Shown piece by piece: positions 36,594-45,213 of a DNA stretch of 53,795 bases. Where the stretch lies: the NCBI GenBank assembly GCA_937891015.1, contig CALAPY010000068.1, positions 1 to 53,795 of the forward strand, in the 5' to 3' direction. Position 1 is the first letter of the stretch. Each line of letters starts with the position of its first letter. A model generated the notes under the pieces. That model was not told the DNA's origin. It saw nothing but the letters and a program-made list of their open reading frames with translations, and searched no databases. The position numbers were made by a program, and so were the translations under genes. Source of the DNA: UBA2108 sp002713215. Its GTDB lineage: Bacteria > Bacteroidota > Bacteroidia > Flavobacteriales_G > Salibacteraceae.

Positions 36594-38900
36594 ATGCGAA
36601 AACTAGTGTTGTCTTTTGTGATCATTCTATTTACACATTCTGTCAAAGCCCAGGCTCCCGAATTAATCAATTATCAGGCGGTTATTCGGGATACAAGTGG
36701 ATCTGTGCTTCAAAAGAAGTCCATAGCGCTTGAACTTACCATTAGGCAAGGTAGCGCCGGTGGAACTGAAGTATATGTTGAACAACATGCGGTGGTCACC
36801 AGTAAGCATGGTTTGGTTAATGTTCGGATTGGGGGTGGTGTTCCTAAGCTGGGATCGTTTTCTTCAATTAAATGGGGGAGTGGTCAGTACTTTATGGAGC
36901 TGGGAGTAGATCAAACTGCAAGTGGTAATTTTCGAATTTTGGGAAGCACCAAGTTTGTTTCGGTTCCTTACGCACTCTATGCCGCAAACGTAAATTACAA
37001 CGATACGAGCAGTGTTAACGAATTGCAGCAACTTACTGTCCTGAATGATACCCTTAGCCTTTCGGGGAATGGAGGTGTGGTAAACTTGCAGAAATACCTG
37101 GACAATACCGATGCCCAACAAATCATGTTATCGGGAGACACCTTATTGATTAGTGGAGGAAATCAGGTTATTCTTCCTACGCCTCCGACCAACCTCGATA
37201 ATGACAGTACAAATGAAATACAGCTACTATTAACGAACAATGACACACTTTTACTCTCTCGTAACGGTGGGGTAATTAGTTTGAGGAAGTACCTGGATAA
37301 TACTGATTCGCAGCTGTTGAGTATTTTGGGAGATACATTAACTATTAGTAATGGAAATAGGATTGTATTGCCTGATCACCGGAGTATAGATAATGACACC
37401 ACCAATGAAATTCAAACCTTGACTATTTCAAACGATACTATATTTTTAAGCCAAAACACGGGTTCACCCAATTCAATTGTATTGCCCGCTGTTCCTGCCA
37501 ACCTGGACAACGATTCAACCAACGAATTCCAGACCTTGACCTTTGGGAATGATACCTTGTCTTTGAGCAACGGTAATTCCGTATCCTTAAGCAGCTATAC
37601 AGAAGACTCTACCAGAATAGCCGATGCCGATGGAAATACCCGTGTAGATGTAGAGGCTAGTCCGAACGAAGATAAAATCCGGTTTAAGATGGCTGGAGTT
37701 CAATACCTGATGTTGGATAGTGGGCGCATTGAAGTATTTAATACGGGAAGTTCAGTTTTTCTGGGAGAAGAGGCGGGACTTAACGATGATCGATCGTTTA
37801 ATGACAACGTGTTTATCGGCAACCGGGCCGGAAAGAGCAATTCAGGAGGCATAAAAAATACGGCTGTTGGCAAGGAAGCTTTGCTAAAAACAACCAACGG
37901 TTCCTCCAATACTGCCATTGGTTCAGGATCTATGCATGACAATACGGTTGGATTCTACAATGTAGCTATTGGTCGAAACTCACTTTACAGCAACAAAGCC
38001 GCATACTCGAATGTCGCCATTGGTTATAATGCCATGTTTTGGCACACAACCAATGGAGCGAATATAGCCATAGGACACGGTGTATTAGAAAACAATACCA
38101 ATGGAATTCGCAACACGGCCATTGGTTACAAGTCACTTGAATTGAATACTACCGGTGGTGAAAATACGACATTGGGTTCCGATGCTTTGAGATACAATTT
38201 GGTGGGAGAGAGAAATGTTGCCATAGGACATCAAGCTGGAATTTCTAACCTTGGAAGCAGTAATGTTTTGGTTGGTCATAATGCCGGACATACAGACACC
38301 TTAGGTTCATTCAACACCTTAATAGGAACAAGAACCAACGTAAGTGGAAATTCAACCTTCACCAATTCCGCAGCCCTGGGCTATTCTACGGTCATTTCGG
38401 CATCCAATCAAATCAGAATTGGAAACTCTTCTGTAACCAGCATTGGTGGCCAGGTTGGTTGGACAACGATTTCTGATAGTAGATTTAAAGAAAACATTCA
38501 GCATAATGTTGTTGGGTTGGAGTTTATTATGAGCTTAAAGCCAGTTACTTATCATCTAAATACTCGTAAAATCTACAATACAATGGAGGTCAATGACTCC
38601 GCTGAGGATATGGAATTTGAATCAGCGAGAAGCAATAAACAAAAAATGATACAGTCTGGGTTTCTCGCTCAGGAAGTTGAAAGGGCAGCTCAAAATGTGG
38701 GCTATACGTTTAGTGGAATTGATGCGCCAAAAAATGAAAATGATATTTATGGTCTTCGCTATGCAGAATTTGTAGTTCCGCTGGTAAAAGCTACCCAGGA
38801 GCAGCAGGAAATAATTTCTAAACAGCAGGAAAGAATTACCAGGCAGGATCGGATAATTGAAGGCCTAATCAAGCGAATAGAAGCGCTTGAGTCGAACTGA
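36594..38900 (+). CDS. S74-chaperone repeat protein, shorter paralog
   Basis: 768 residues with a signal peptide (to about residue 19). The N-terminal domain, again ending in VPYALYAANVN, matches the giant paralog. One stalk (about 139-336, with DNDSTNE or DNDTTNE units), one connector (NTRVDVEASPNEDKIRF) and one head of NTAIG-type repeats (about 382-582) follow. The C-terminal S74 domain carries SDSRFK with Ser627 and Lys632 and a final coiled coil. It is therefore a single-module version of the three-module giant upstream. A trimeric fibre on the cell surface is the likely form; the target is unknown. Confidence 0.88.
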   Translation: MRKLVLSFVIILFTHSVKAQAPELINYQAVIRDTSGSVLQKKSIALELTIRQGSAGGTEVYVEQHAVVTSKHGLVNVRIGGGVPKLGSFSSIKWGSGQYFMELGVDQTASGNFRILGSTKFVSVPYALYAANVNYNDTSSVNELQQLTVLNDTLSLSGNGGVVNLQKYLDNTDAQQIMLSGDTLLISGGNQVILPTPPTNLDNDSTNEIQLLLTNNDTLLLSRNGGVISLRKYLDNTDSQLLSILGDTLTISNGNRIVLPDHRSIDNDTTNEIQTLTISNDTIFLSQNTGSPNSIVLPAVPANLDNDSTNEFQTLTFGNDTLSLSNGNSVSLSSYTEDSTRIADADGNTRVDVEASPNEDKIRFKMAGVQYLMLDSGRIEVFNTGSSVFLGEEAGLNDDRSFNDNVFIGNRAGKSNSGGIKNTAVGKEALLKTTNGSSNTAIGSGSMHDNTVGFYNVAIGRNSLYSNKAAYSNVAIGYNAMFWHTTNGANIAIGHGVLENNTNGIRNTAIGYKSLELNTTGGENTTLGSDALRYNLVGERNVAIGHQAGISNLGSSNVLVGHNAGHTDTLGSFNTLIGTRTNVSGNSTFTNSAALGYSTVISASNQIRIGNSSVTSIGGQVGWTTISDSRFKENIQHNVVGLEFIMSLKPVTYHLNTRKIYNTMEVNDSAEDMEFESARSNKQKMIQSGFLAQEVERAAQNVGYTFSGIDAPKNENDIYGLRYAEFVVPLVKATQEQQEIISKQQERITRQDRIIEGLIKRIEALESN

Positions 38901-38976
38901 TTCAGATCGTACATTTGGGTGTTTGGTAAGAGTATGAATGCAGCTGGCCGATATGTTAATCAATTAAACTCTTCGG

Positions 38977-39009
38977 TTGCGGCTTCTTATTTATTCCGTA
39001 CTACATTTG
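38977..39009 (+). promoter_or_regulatory. Bacteroidota-type promoter for the cyclophilin gene
   Basis: TTG at 38977-38979 and TACATTTG at 39002-39009 (perfect TAnnTTTG) are separated by 22 bases. The -7 box ends 18 bases before the ATG at 39028, which supports that start over an in-frame ATG at 38977 that would overlap the promoter. Confidence 0.65.
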
Positions 39010-39027
39010 CAAAAATTTTTTGAAACT

Positions 39028-39465
39028 ATGACTAAGGCTGAAATTTTAACCGAAAAAGGGGCTATGAAAGTTGAATTTTACGACAATGATGCTCCAAACA
39101 CTGTTGCTAATTTTGTAAAATTAAGTAAGCAAGGATATTACGATGGTTTAACTTTTCATCGGGTAATTCCTGATTTTGTAATTCAGGGTGGTTGTCCAGA
39201 TGGTACTGGCGCTGGTGGACCAGGTTATAGCATTGATTGTGAACTTGACGGCGATAATCAATACCACGATCGGGGAGTTTTAAGCATGGCGCATGCCGGT
39301 AGAAATACAGGAGGATCTCAGTTTTTCGTTTGCCATAGTCGTACCAATACCTCACATTTAGATCGCAACCACACCTGCTTTGGCAAAGTGGTTGATGGAT
39401 TGGAAGTAATTGATGAAATTAAACAAGGTGATAAAATTGAAAAAATTACGATTGAAGAGAATTAG
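39028..39465 (+). CDS. Cyclophilin-type peptidyl-prolyl isomerase
   Basis: 145 residues from the ATG at 39028. It catalyses cis-trans isomerisation of proline peptide bonds; with no signal peptide it should act in the cytoplasm. Family motifs are complete: FHRVIPDFVIQGG, the arginine in FHR, MAHAGRNTGGSQFFV and LDRNHTCFGKVVDG. The end overlaps the start region of the YceI gene, so the two form an operon. Confidence 0.95.
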   Translation: MTKAEILTEKGAMKVEFYDNDAPNTVANFVKLSKQGYYDGLTFHRVIPDFVIQGGCPDGTGAGGPGYSIDCELDGDNQYHDRGVLSMAHAGRNTGGSQFFVCHSRTNTSHLDRNHTCFGKVVDGLEVIDEIKQGDKIEKITIEEN

Positions 39466-39997
39466 TCTTATAGTTATACTGCTTTTTCTTTCCGCTACCT
39501 TTTCGTTTTCCCAAAAAATAGACTCCAAAAAGAGTCTGGTTAAGTTTGAAATTGATGGGATTGGTTGGAGTACAGTAGAAGGTGAAATAAGGGGAATGAA
39601 AGGTTCGCTTCTCTTTAATGAGAACAACCTTGCCTTAAGTTTTTTCAACGTTTGTATTGATCCTACAACCATTTTTACCGACGATGAGAAGCGCGACAAC
39701 CATCTTAAGGACCCTGATTTTTTTGATACTGAAAAGTATAAGACTATCTGTATTAAAAGTTCTGAAATTGTTAAGTCAAACAACGGTTATCGATTAAAAG
39801 GCAAGTTGACCATTCTAAACACAACGAAACCAATTGAATTTGATTTTACGGTAACTTCCAAAAATGGAGTTCGCATTTTAAAAGGTGAATTTGAGGTTAA
39901 TCGTTTTGACTTTGGTCTGGCAGCAGAGTCTTATTCAAGTTCGTTAATGGTTGGGAAGAAAGCTAAAGTGGCCATTCATTGTGTATTGATTGATTGA
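39410..39997 (+). CDS. YceI-family lipid-binding protein, secreted
   Basis: Up to 195 residues. The ATG at 39410 lies inside the cyclophilin gene; a TTG at 39452 would give a cleaner signal peptide (MKRISLIVILLFLSATFSFSQ) and an overlap of only 14 bases, so the true start is unsure. The mature part is a YceI lipocalin-like barrel: SLVKFEIDGIGWSTVEGEI, the DDEKRDNHLKDPDFFD segment and KPIEFDFTV. Such proteins bind polyisoprenoids or other lipids in the periplasm; the ligand here is unknown. Confidence 0.88.
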   Translation: MMKLNKVIKLKKLRLKRISLIVILLFLSATFSFSQKIDSKKSLVKFEIDGIGWSTVEGEIRGMKGSLLFNENNLALSFFNVCIDPTTIFTDDEKRDNHLKDPDFFDTEKYKTICIKSSEIVKSNNGYRLKGKLTILNTTKPIEFDFTVTSKNGVRILKGEFEVNRFDFGLAAESYSSSLMVGKKAKVAIHCVLID

Positions 39998-40065
39998 TAG
40001 TATTATTGCCCCCAGTTTGGGCAAAAAAACTATTATTGGCCTCGAAAATTGAAGGAAGAGATTTA

Positions 40066-41313
40066 ATGTCGGAAAGAAGAGTTGTTGTTACCGGACTTGG
40101 AGCGATTACCGCCATTGGAAACAATGTTAATGAGCTTTGGAATAGCGTTGTGGCGGGAAAAAGTGGAGCAGGCCCAATTACACGATTCGACACTTCAAAG
40201 TTCAAAACCAAATTTGCCTGTGAGATTAAAAACTTCAATGTCCTAGATCATTTTGATCGCAAGGATGCCAGAAAATATGACTTATTTACGCATTATGCAG
40301 TAATCGCTGCCGATGAAGCCATTCAACAGGCGGGCATAGACGAAAACAGCGTAGATGTTGAAAGAACCGGTGTGATCATGTCTTCAGGTAATGGTGGCCT
40401 TCTCACCTTTGAAAACCTGGTTATTGATTACGTAAACGGAGGTTATAATCCCCGATTTAATCCATTCTTTGTTACCAAAGTAATTAGTAATACCTCTGCT
40501 GGTTTAATCTCCATTAAACACGGATTTCAGGGGGTGAATTATTGTCCGGTTGCGGCTTGTGCTTCTTCCAACATCGCAATAATTGAAGCATTTAATCACA
40601 TTAAATGGAACAAGGCCGATGTAATCGTTGCCGGTGGTTCAGAAGCTCCGATTACCCAGGCCACAATAGGTGGGTTTGGTGCTATGCGTGCTCTTTCAAC
40701 TGAAAACGAAAACCCTGCTGGTGCGTCCCGTCCATTCGATGAAAGCCGTAACGGATTTGTCGCTGGTGAAGGTGGTGGAGCATTGATCCTGGAAGAACGG
40801 CAGCATGCCATAGTTCGTGGTGCTACTATATATGCAGAAATTGTTGGAGGTGGACTAACGGCTGATGCACATCACATTGCCATGAGCCACTCCGAAGGAA
40901 GAGGAGCGTACCTGAGCATGAAGCAGGCCATCGTTGAAGCTGGAATTACAGCTTCCGAGGTAGATTATATTAATGTTCACGCCACTTCAACTCCTATTGG
41001 AGATATAGCTGAATCAAATGCACTTCATAATCTCTATAATGGGGATTACGGTAATATGTGTGTAAGCTCCTCTAAATCTATGACCGGACATCTTATGGGT
41101 GGTGCAGGAGCCGTTGAAGCTATTATTACCATTAAATCAATTCTAGAAGGAACAGTAACGCCTACTATCAATACCAAAACCATTGACCCTAAAATTGACC
41201 AAAACCTGGATGTGGTTATGGACCAATCCCGTAAAAAGGAAATTCAATACGCAATCAGCAATACTTTTGGGTTTGGTGGTCACAATGCCAGCGTTCTTTT
41301 CAAAAAGGCCTAA
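40066..41313 (+). CDS. fabF: Beta-ketoacyl-ACP synthase (KAS II type)
   Basis: Condenses malonyl-ACP with a growing acyl-ACP in fatty acid synthesis. 415 residues from the ATG at 40066, fitting the family start MSERRVVVTGLGAITAIG. The Cys-His-His triad is present: Cys in VAACASSNIA, His in NVHATSTPIGD (the usual motif is HGTSTP; here Ala replaces Gly) and His in KSMTGHLMGG. The C-terminus NTFGFGGHNASVLF is intact. No acyl carrier protein gene is adjacent, so it may be a second copy for a specialised lipid; that is open. Confidence 0.9.
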   Translation: MSERRVVVTGLGAITAIGNNVNELWNSVVAGKSGAGPITRFDTSKFKTKFACEIKNFNVLDHFDRKDARKYDLFTHYAVIAADEAIQQAGIDENSVDVERTGVIMSSGNGGLLTFENLVIDYVNGGYNPRFNPFFVTKVISNTSAGLISIKHGFQGVNYCPVAACASSNIAIIEAFNHIKWNKADVIVAGGSEAPITQATIGGFGAMRALSTENENPAGASRPFDESRNGFVAGEGGGALILEERQHAIVRGATIYAEIVGGGLTADAHHIAMSHSEGRGAYLSMKQAIVEAGITASEVDYINVHATSTPIGDIAESNALHNLYNGDYGNMCVSSSKSMTGHLMGGAGAVEAIITIKSILEGTVTPTINTKTIDPKIDQNLDVVMDQSRKKEIQYAISNTFGFGGHNASVLFKKA

Positions 41314-41412
41314 TACTTTATCATTTCGTTACTTAGTGGTAGAGTACCATTATCTGTCACAATTGTACAATTCTGAGATTCCTCTTCCTTTTAGATTTGT
41401 ATTCTAAAGTTT

Positions 41413-42375
41413 ATGCTTATGAAATCTGAAAAGGGTAGAAGAGACTTTCTTAAAAAGACATCGTTAACCACATTATCACTTGGGCTACTGCCGTTGGCTT
41501 CTCAACAGTTGTTAGGAAATGACCTATCAACAAATGATGTAAATGCTTGCAATCCAACCACCCTGGATTATTATGGAGAGGGACCTTTTTACACGGCCAA
41601 CCCACCCAGTATTGTCAATAATAAACTAGCAAAGTCGGGAGAAACTGGAACTCCTATGATCATTAGTGGGAGAGTGACAAACCTGGATTGTACGGAAGCT
41701 ATTCCCAACGCAATCGTTGATGTATGGCATGCTAACGATGCAGGGCAATACGACAACACCTCTTACAACCTAAGAGGTCAAACCAAAACAAATACTCAGG
41801 GCTATTACGTATTCGAAACCATAAAGCCTGGCAAGTATCTAAACGGAGCCCAGTATCGACCATCGCACATTCATTTTAAAATTACCGCACCGGGTAAAAC
41901 CACATTAACAACCCAGCTTTATTTTAAGGGAGATACCAGCATTCCTATTGATGCAGCTGCCTCGATAAATAGTGGAACTTATGATGCCAGCAACCGCATC
42001 ATAGAACTAAAAGACAACGGTTCCGGAACCCTGGAAGGAACATGGGATATTGTAGTAGATGGGGATGGGATTAAAATTGACCCCAATAGCAGCGTTGTGC
42101 ATATTGATAAAGGAATGATCTATGAAGCAGGTCCGAACCCATTTTCAGACGAAATCAGAATACGGTTTGGTGTGTTTCAAGGGGCTGAAGTTGGACTTGC
42201 CGTATTCAATATTCAGGGAAACAAGGTAGCGACGCTGGAGAGTTCAAACTTGCAAGCAGATAAATACGAAGTGGTTTGGCAACCTGATTCGGGTATACCT
42301 AATGGATTCTATTTTATAGCGCTAACTATTAATGACCTACAGGTTCATTATCTGAAGGTAAGTAAGATAGACTAG
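41413..42375 (+). CDS. Intradiol dioxygenase-like protein with Tat signal and T9SS tail
   Basis: 320 residues. The N-terminus has a twin-arginine motif (GRRDFLKKTS) followed by a hydrophobic stretch, indicating Tat export of a folded protein. Residues ~50-215 are an intradiol ring-cleavage dioxygenase domain with EGPFYT, DVWHANDAGQYDN, and the Fe(III) ligand segment QYRPSHIHFK supplying Tyr and two His; the other Tyr is probably in the QYDNTSY segment. Residues ~235-320 are a type A T9SS sorting domain (AGPNPFSDEIRI). The substrate is unknown; catechol-like or other aromatic compounds are typical. The start could also be the ATG at 41419. Confidence 0.85.
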   Translation: MLMKSEKGRRDFLKKTSLTTLSLGLLPLASQQLLGNDLSTNDVNACNPTTLDYYGEGPFYTANPPSIVNNKLAKSGETGTPMIISGRVTNLDCTEAIPNAIVDVWHANDAGQYDNTSYNLRGQTKTNTQGYYVFETIKPGKYLNGAQYRPSHIHFKITAPGKTTLTTQLYFKGDTSIPIDAAASINSGTYDASNRIIELKDNGSGTLEGTWDIVVDGDGIKIDPNSSVVHIDKGMIYEAGPNPFSDEIRIRFGVFQGAEVGLAVFNIQGNKVATLESSNLQADKYEVVWQPDSGIPNGFYFIALTINDLQVHYLKVSKID

Positions 42376-42383
42376 TCTTGTTT

Positions 42384-43067
42384 CTAGATGGTCGATTCCC
42401 CGTTTAGATCTGTCGTAAGAATTTCACTCATGTAGTCAAAGAAGGGACGCATGGCCTGAAAGGTACCTGCAATTTCACTTACCAGTTTTTCTGAATCTTC
42501 AAGCTTGCTGTCGATCTTTTTGGTCACTAAAAACTGCTTGTATTTCAGCAAATCAACAGCAGGGTCTTCCTTGTCAAATCCCTTGGGCGCTGTTTTCAGT
42601 TGTTCGCCTTCCAGTGAACCAAAATGATCCTTAAACTTCTTGGAGTTTATAATTTTCCTTAAGGGGTCAGGGTCGGCCTGAATTTGTTGCCTTATCAGCA
42701 ACAGATCATCCTTGTTAGGTCCCCAGAATCCACCGGCAGCAAAGATTTGACCTGGTTCAATATGGAAATAATATCCACCTCTTAGGCTTGCTGTTGCTCT
42801 TTTAAAACCACCAGCCCACCAGGTTTTATATGGAGATTTATCTTTGCTAAAACGAACATCTCTATAAATCCGAAACAAACTCTTTTTACCGCTTACGGTT
42901 TCGATATTGTCCTTCTTGCTAAGTTCACTAAGAAGTGTATCAGCAAAGGCGATCACGTTTTCATGCGCTTCAGTATATCGTGATTTATTGGTATTGAACC
43001 ATTCTCGGTTGTTGTTCTTTTTTAGGTCTTTTAGAAATTTATAGGTATCCTTACTTATTGCCGTCAT
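42384..43067 (-). CDS. DUF2461 family protein
   Basis: 227 residues, a full-length member: it opens with FLKDLKKNNNREWF, has FRIYRDVRFSKDKSPYKT in the centre, then GGYYFHIEPG and FAAGGFWGP. The function is unknown, though the family is widespread and cytoplasmic. It is convergent with the dioxygenase gene (8 bases between) and stands 116 bases downstream of aroE on the same strand. Confidence 0.92.
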   Translation of the reverse strand: MTAISKDTYKFLKDLKKNNNREWFNTNKSRYTEAHENVIAFADTLLSELSKKDNIETVSGKKSLFRIYRDVRFSKDKSPYKTWWAGGFKRATASLRGGYYFHIEPGQIFAAGGFWGPNKDDLLLIRQQIQADPDPLRKIINSKKFKDHFGSLEGEQLKTAPKGFDKEDPAVDLLKYKQFLVTKKIDSKLEDSEKLVSEIAGTFQAMRPFFDYMSEILTTDLNGESTI

Positions 43068-43183
43068 GTTTCAATTTTTCTCAAAAATAAACCGCCATTT
43101 CACATTACCTTTTAAGATGCCGGTAAGTTTTGTAAAAAGTCAAAAATTGTCAGATATCTTGCCTTGCATGGAATGCCAGGGAA

Positions 43184-43903
43184 CTATGAATTCCAGATTT
43201 TCCAGCTTTCCTCGGCCTGAATCTCAAGCATTTCCAACCCATTCTTGGTAATAGCACCTTGTTGCTCGCATTTGGCCAAAAATTGGGTTTTTTCGGGATT
43301 GTATACCAGGTCATAACAAACGGAACCAGGCTTTATTTGGCCATAAGGAATGGGAGGGAAGGAATCTATGGAAGGCGACATGCCTAAAGGAGTAGTATTT
43401 ACTATAATATCAAATTCGGCCAGTTTACCATCCAATTCTTCATATCGAAGCGAATCAGGGGCGCTTCGGCTTACAATAGCGACAGATATTCCCAACGATT
43501 CAAATACATGAATCGCAGATTTGCTGGCGCCGCCTGAGCCAAGGATAAGAGCAGACCGGTGCTTTGGAGCTAAAAGAGGTTCAACGGACTGCTGAAATCC
43601 AATAACATCGGTGTTATAACCAATCCACCTGTTATTTTCAATTTTTATGCAATTGACTGCACCGACCGATTTGGCATTCTCATCAACACCATCAAGCCAG
43701 TTTAATATTGATTCTTTATAGGGAATGGTTACGTTAAACCCTTGAATATTGTGGCCGCTTATCTCCGATTTTACTTGCAATAATTTATTCAAGTCTAAGT
43801 TAATATAATCAGCTTTAATTTGCTGACTATCAAACTTATTTAAAAAATAATCTCTTGAAAAAGAGTGGGAGAGGGGATGACCGATAAGTGCATATCGAGT
43901 CAT
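43184..43903 (-). CDS. aroE: Shikimate dehydrogenase
   Basis: Reduces 3-dehydroshikimate to shikimate with NADPH in aromatic amino acid synthesis. 239 residues, slightly short but usual in Bacteroidota. The opening IGHPLSHSFS, the catalytic-lysine motif NVTIPYKE (Lys ~65), the nucleotide-binding GSGGASKS and the NTTPLGM motif are complete. It follows the DUF368 gene by 2 bases and ends a five-gene operon beginning with the TPR protein. Confidence 0.96.
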   Translation of the reverse strand: MTRYALIGHPLSHSFSRDYFLNKFDSQQIKADYINLDLNKLLQVKSEISGHNIQGFNVTIPYKESILNWLDGVDENAKSVGAVNCIKIENNRWIGYNTDVIGFQQSVEPLLAPKHRSALILGSGGASKSAIHVFESLGISVAIVSRSAPDSLRYEELDGKLAEFDIIVNTTPLGMSPSIDSFPPIPYGQIKPGSVCYDLVYNPEKTQFLAKCEQQGAITKNGLEMLEIQAEESWKIWNS

Positions 43904-43905
43904 GA

Positions 43906-44883
43906 TTACGCGGCGGTGTTATTTTGTTCGTCCGGACTAAAGCGATCCAATAAAATGATGAGTACAAAACCGACCAATGCCAAACCTATGGATACCATTA
44001 AGAATGACTCACCATCAAAATTCTGTGGGAGCACGCTTTTTTGCAACAATGGAACTTCTTCTCCGTGAGAATTGACACGAGTAGAAAGTGTAAGTTTCCA
44101 GGGCCATACTTTATTTAGAGACCCAATCATAAAGCCGGTAAGTACTGCTATTGTTTGATTGTGGAACTTTTTGAACATAAAGGTAAGCACGTGAGAAAAT
44201 GCAATTAAACCCACTACACAGCCAACAGCAAATACGGCAATTATGGTCCCGTTATCAATCACTGCTGGCATATCAGAAGCTTTTAATGCATCAATGATGG
44301 AACTAACAGCTCCCAGAACCGTAGCATAAGCTCCCAGTAGGATAAGAATGAAGCTACCTGAAATGCCTGGTAATATCATGGCGCTTATGGCAATGCATCC
44401 GCAAATGAAAATGTAAAGTAAGCTACCACCGGCTTCGGCTGGTGTTGCAACGGTAATGTAATAGGCAATAACTAGTCCTCCCAGGAGTCCTACAATGGAT
44501 TTAATGTCCCATTTGGTAACTTTCTTTCCCACCATCCAGGTGCTGGCAATAATGAGCCCAAAGAAGAAGGACCACAATTGAATAGGGTAGTCTGTTAGAA
44601 GAAACTTGATGAGTTTTGCAAGTGAAACAATGGAAATTCCAATGCCTATAAAAATGGAAGCTAGAAAGTTGCCGTTAACCGCTTTCCAAAAAGCAGGAAG
44701 GCCTTCTTTGAATAGAACCTTTATCAATCGGGGTTCCAGGGCCTTAATGCTACCAATTAATTCTTCGTATATCCCTGATATAAAAGCAATTGTACCTCCT
44801 GAAACTCCGGGTACTACATCAGCAGCGCCCATTCCAATTCCCTTTAACGAAAGAACGATATAATCTTTAAGGTTTCTTTTCAT
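43906..44883 (-). CDS. DUF368 membrane protein (PopT-like polyprenyl-phosphate translocase)
   Basis: 325 residues from the ATG at 44883; the longer frame would overlap the rhodanese gene. There are many hydrophobic segments, with the family signature GMGAADVVPGVSGGTIAFI near the N-terminus and its internal echo ILPGISGSFILIL, consistent with an inverted-repeat fold. DUF368 proteins have been shown in other bacteria to recycle undecaprenyl phosphate across the inner membrane; I infer the same here from family membership. The extracytoplasmic loop NSHGEEVPLL lies near the end. Confidence 0.88.
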   Translation of the reverse strand: MKRNLKDYIVLSLKGIGMGAADVVPGVSGGTIAFISGIYEELIGSIKALEPRLIKVLFKEGLPAFWKAVNGNFLASIFIGIGISIVSLAKLIKFLLTDYPIQLWSFFFGLIIASTWMVGKKVTKWDIKSIVGLLGGLVIAYYITVATPAEAGGSLLYIFICGCIAISAMILPGISGSFILILLGAYATVLGAVSSIIDALKASDMPAVIDNGTIIAVFAVGCVVGLIAFSHVLTFMFKKFHNQTIAVLTGFMIGSLNKVWPWKLTLSTRVNSHGEEVPLLQKSVLPQNFDGESFLMVSIGLALVGFVLIILLDRFSPDEQNNTAA

Positions 44884-44884
44884 G

Positions 44885-45202
44885 CTAATAAGCCATTTTA
44901 GAAGAATCAATTTCTTCTGCCCATGCCTCAATTCCACCCTTTAGATTAATCAGGTTATTGAAGCCATGCCTGTTGGTTAGAATATCAATAAGTGCAACTG
45001 CACGATTACCAGAGTTACAATGAATAACGACATCTCCTTCTCGGTTAATTCGATCAAGATTGTCTAAAACTGTGTTCAAAGGAATGCAGGTGCCGTCAAT
45101 GTTGTTCCACTCATACTCGTAGTTATCCCTTACATCAATTAATTGAAAGGTCTTACCACTTTCTTTCCAAGATTTAAGTTCTTGAACACTAATTTCTTTC
45201 AT
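44885..45202 (-). CDS. Single-domain rhodanese
   Basis: 105 residues. The rhodanese fold shows LIDVRDNYEYEWNNIDG and the active-site loop CNSGNRA with the catalytic cysteine (about residue 62). It moves sulfane sulfur between thiols in the cytoplasm. It lies in the operon between comA, 11 bases upstream, and DUF368, 1 base downstream. With comA beside it a link to sulfur or sulfonate metabolism is possible, but this is context only. Confidence 0.93.
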   Translation of the reverse strand: MKEISVQELKSWKESGKTFQLIDVRDNYEYEWNNIDGTCIPLNTVLDNLDRINREGDVVIHCNSGNRAVALIDILTNRHGFNNLINLKGGIEAWAEEIDSSKMAY

Positions 45203-45213
45203 GTAAACAGGTG

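Noticed and set aside
30600..37600. Regular short repeats that could be taken for a CRISPR array
   Set aside because: They are in-frame coding repeats of surface proteins, with unit length changing in multiples of three and no constant direct repeat with unrelated spacers.
40009..40030. Hairpin TTGCCC-GGGCAA after the YceI gene as a terminator
   Set aside because: The stem is short and followed by A, not T, on the coding strand; the next gene follows directly.
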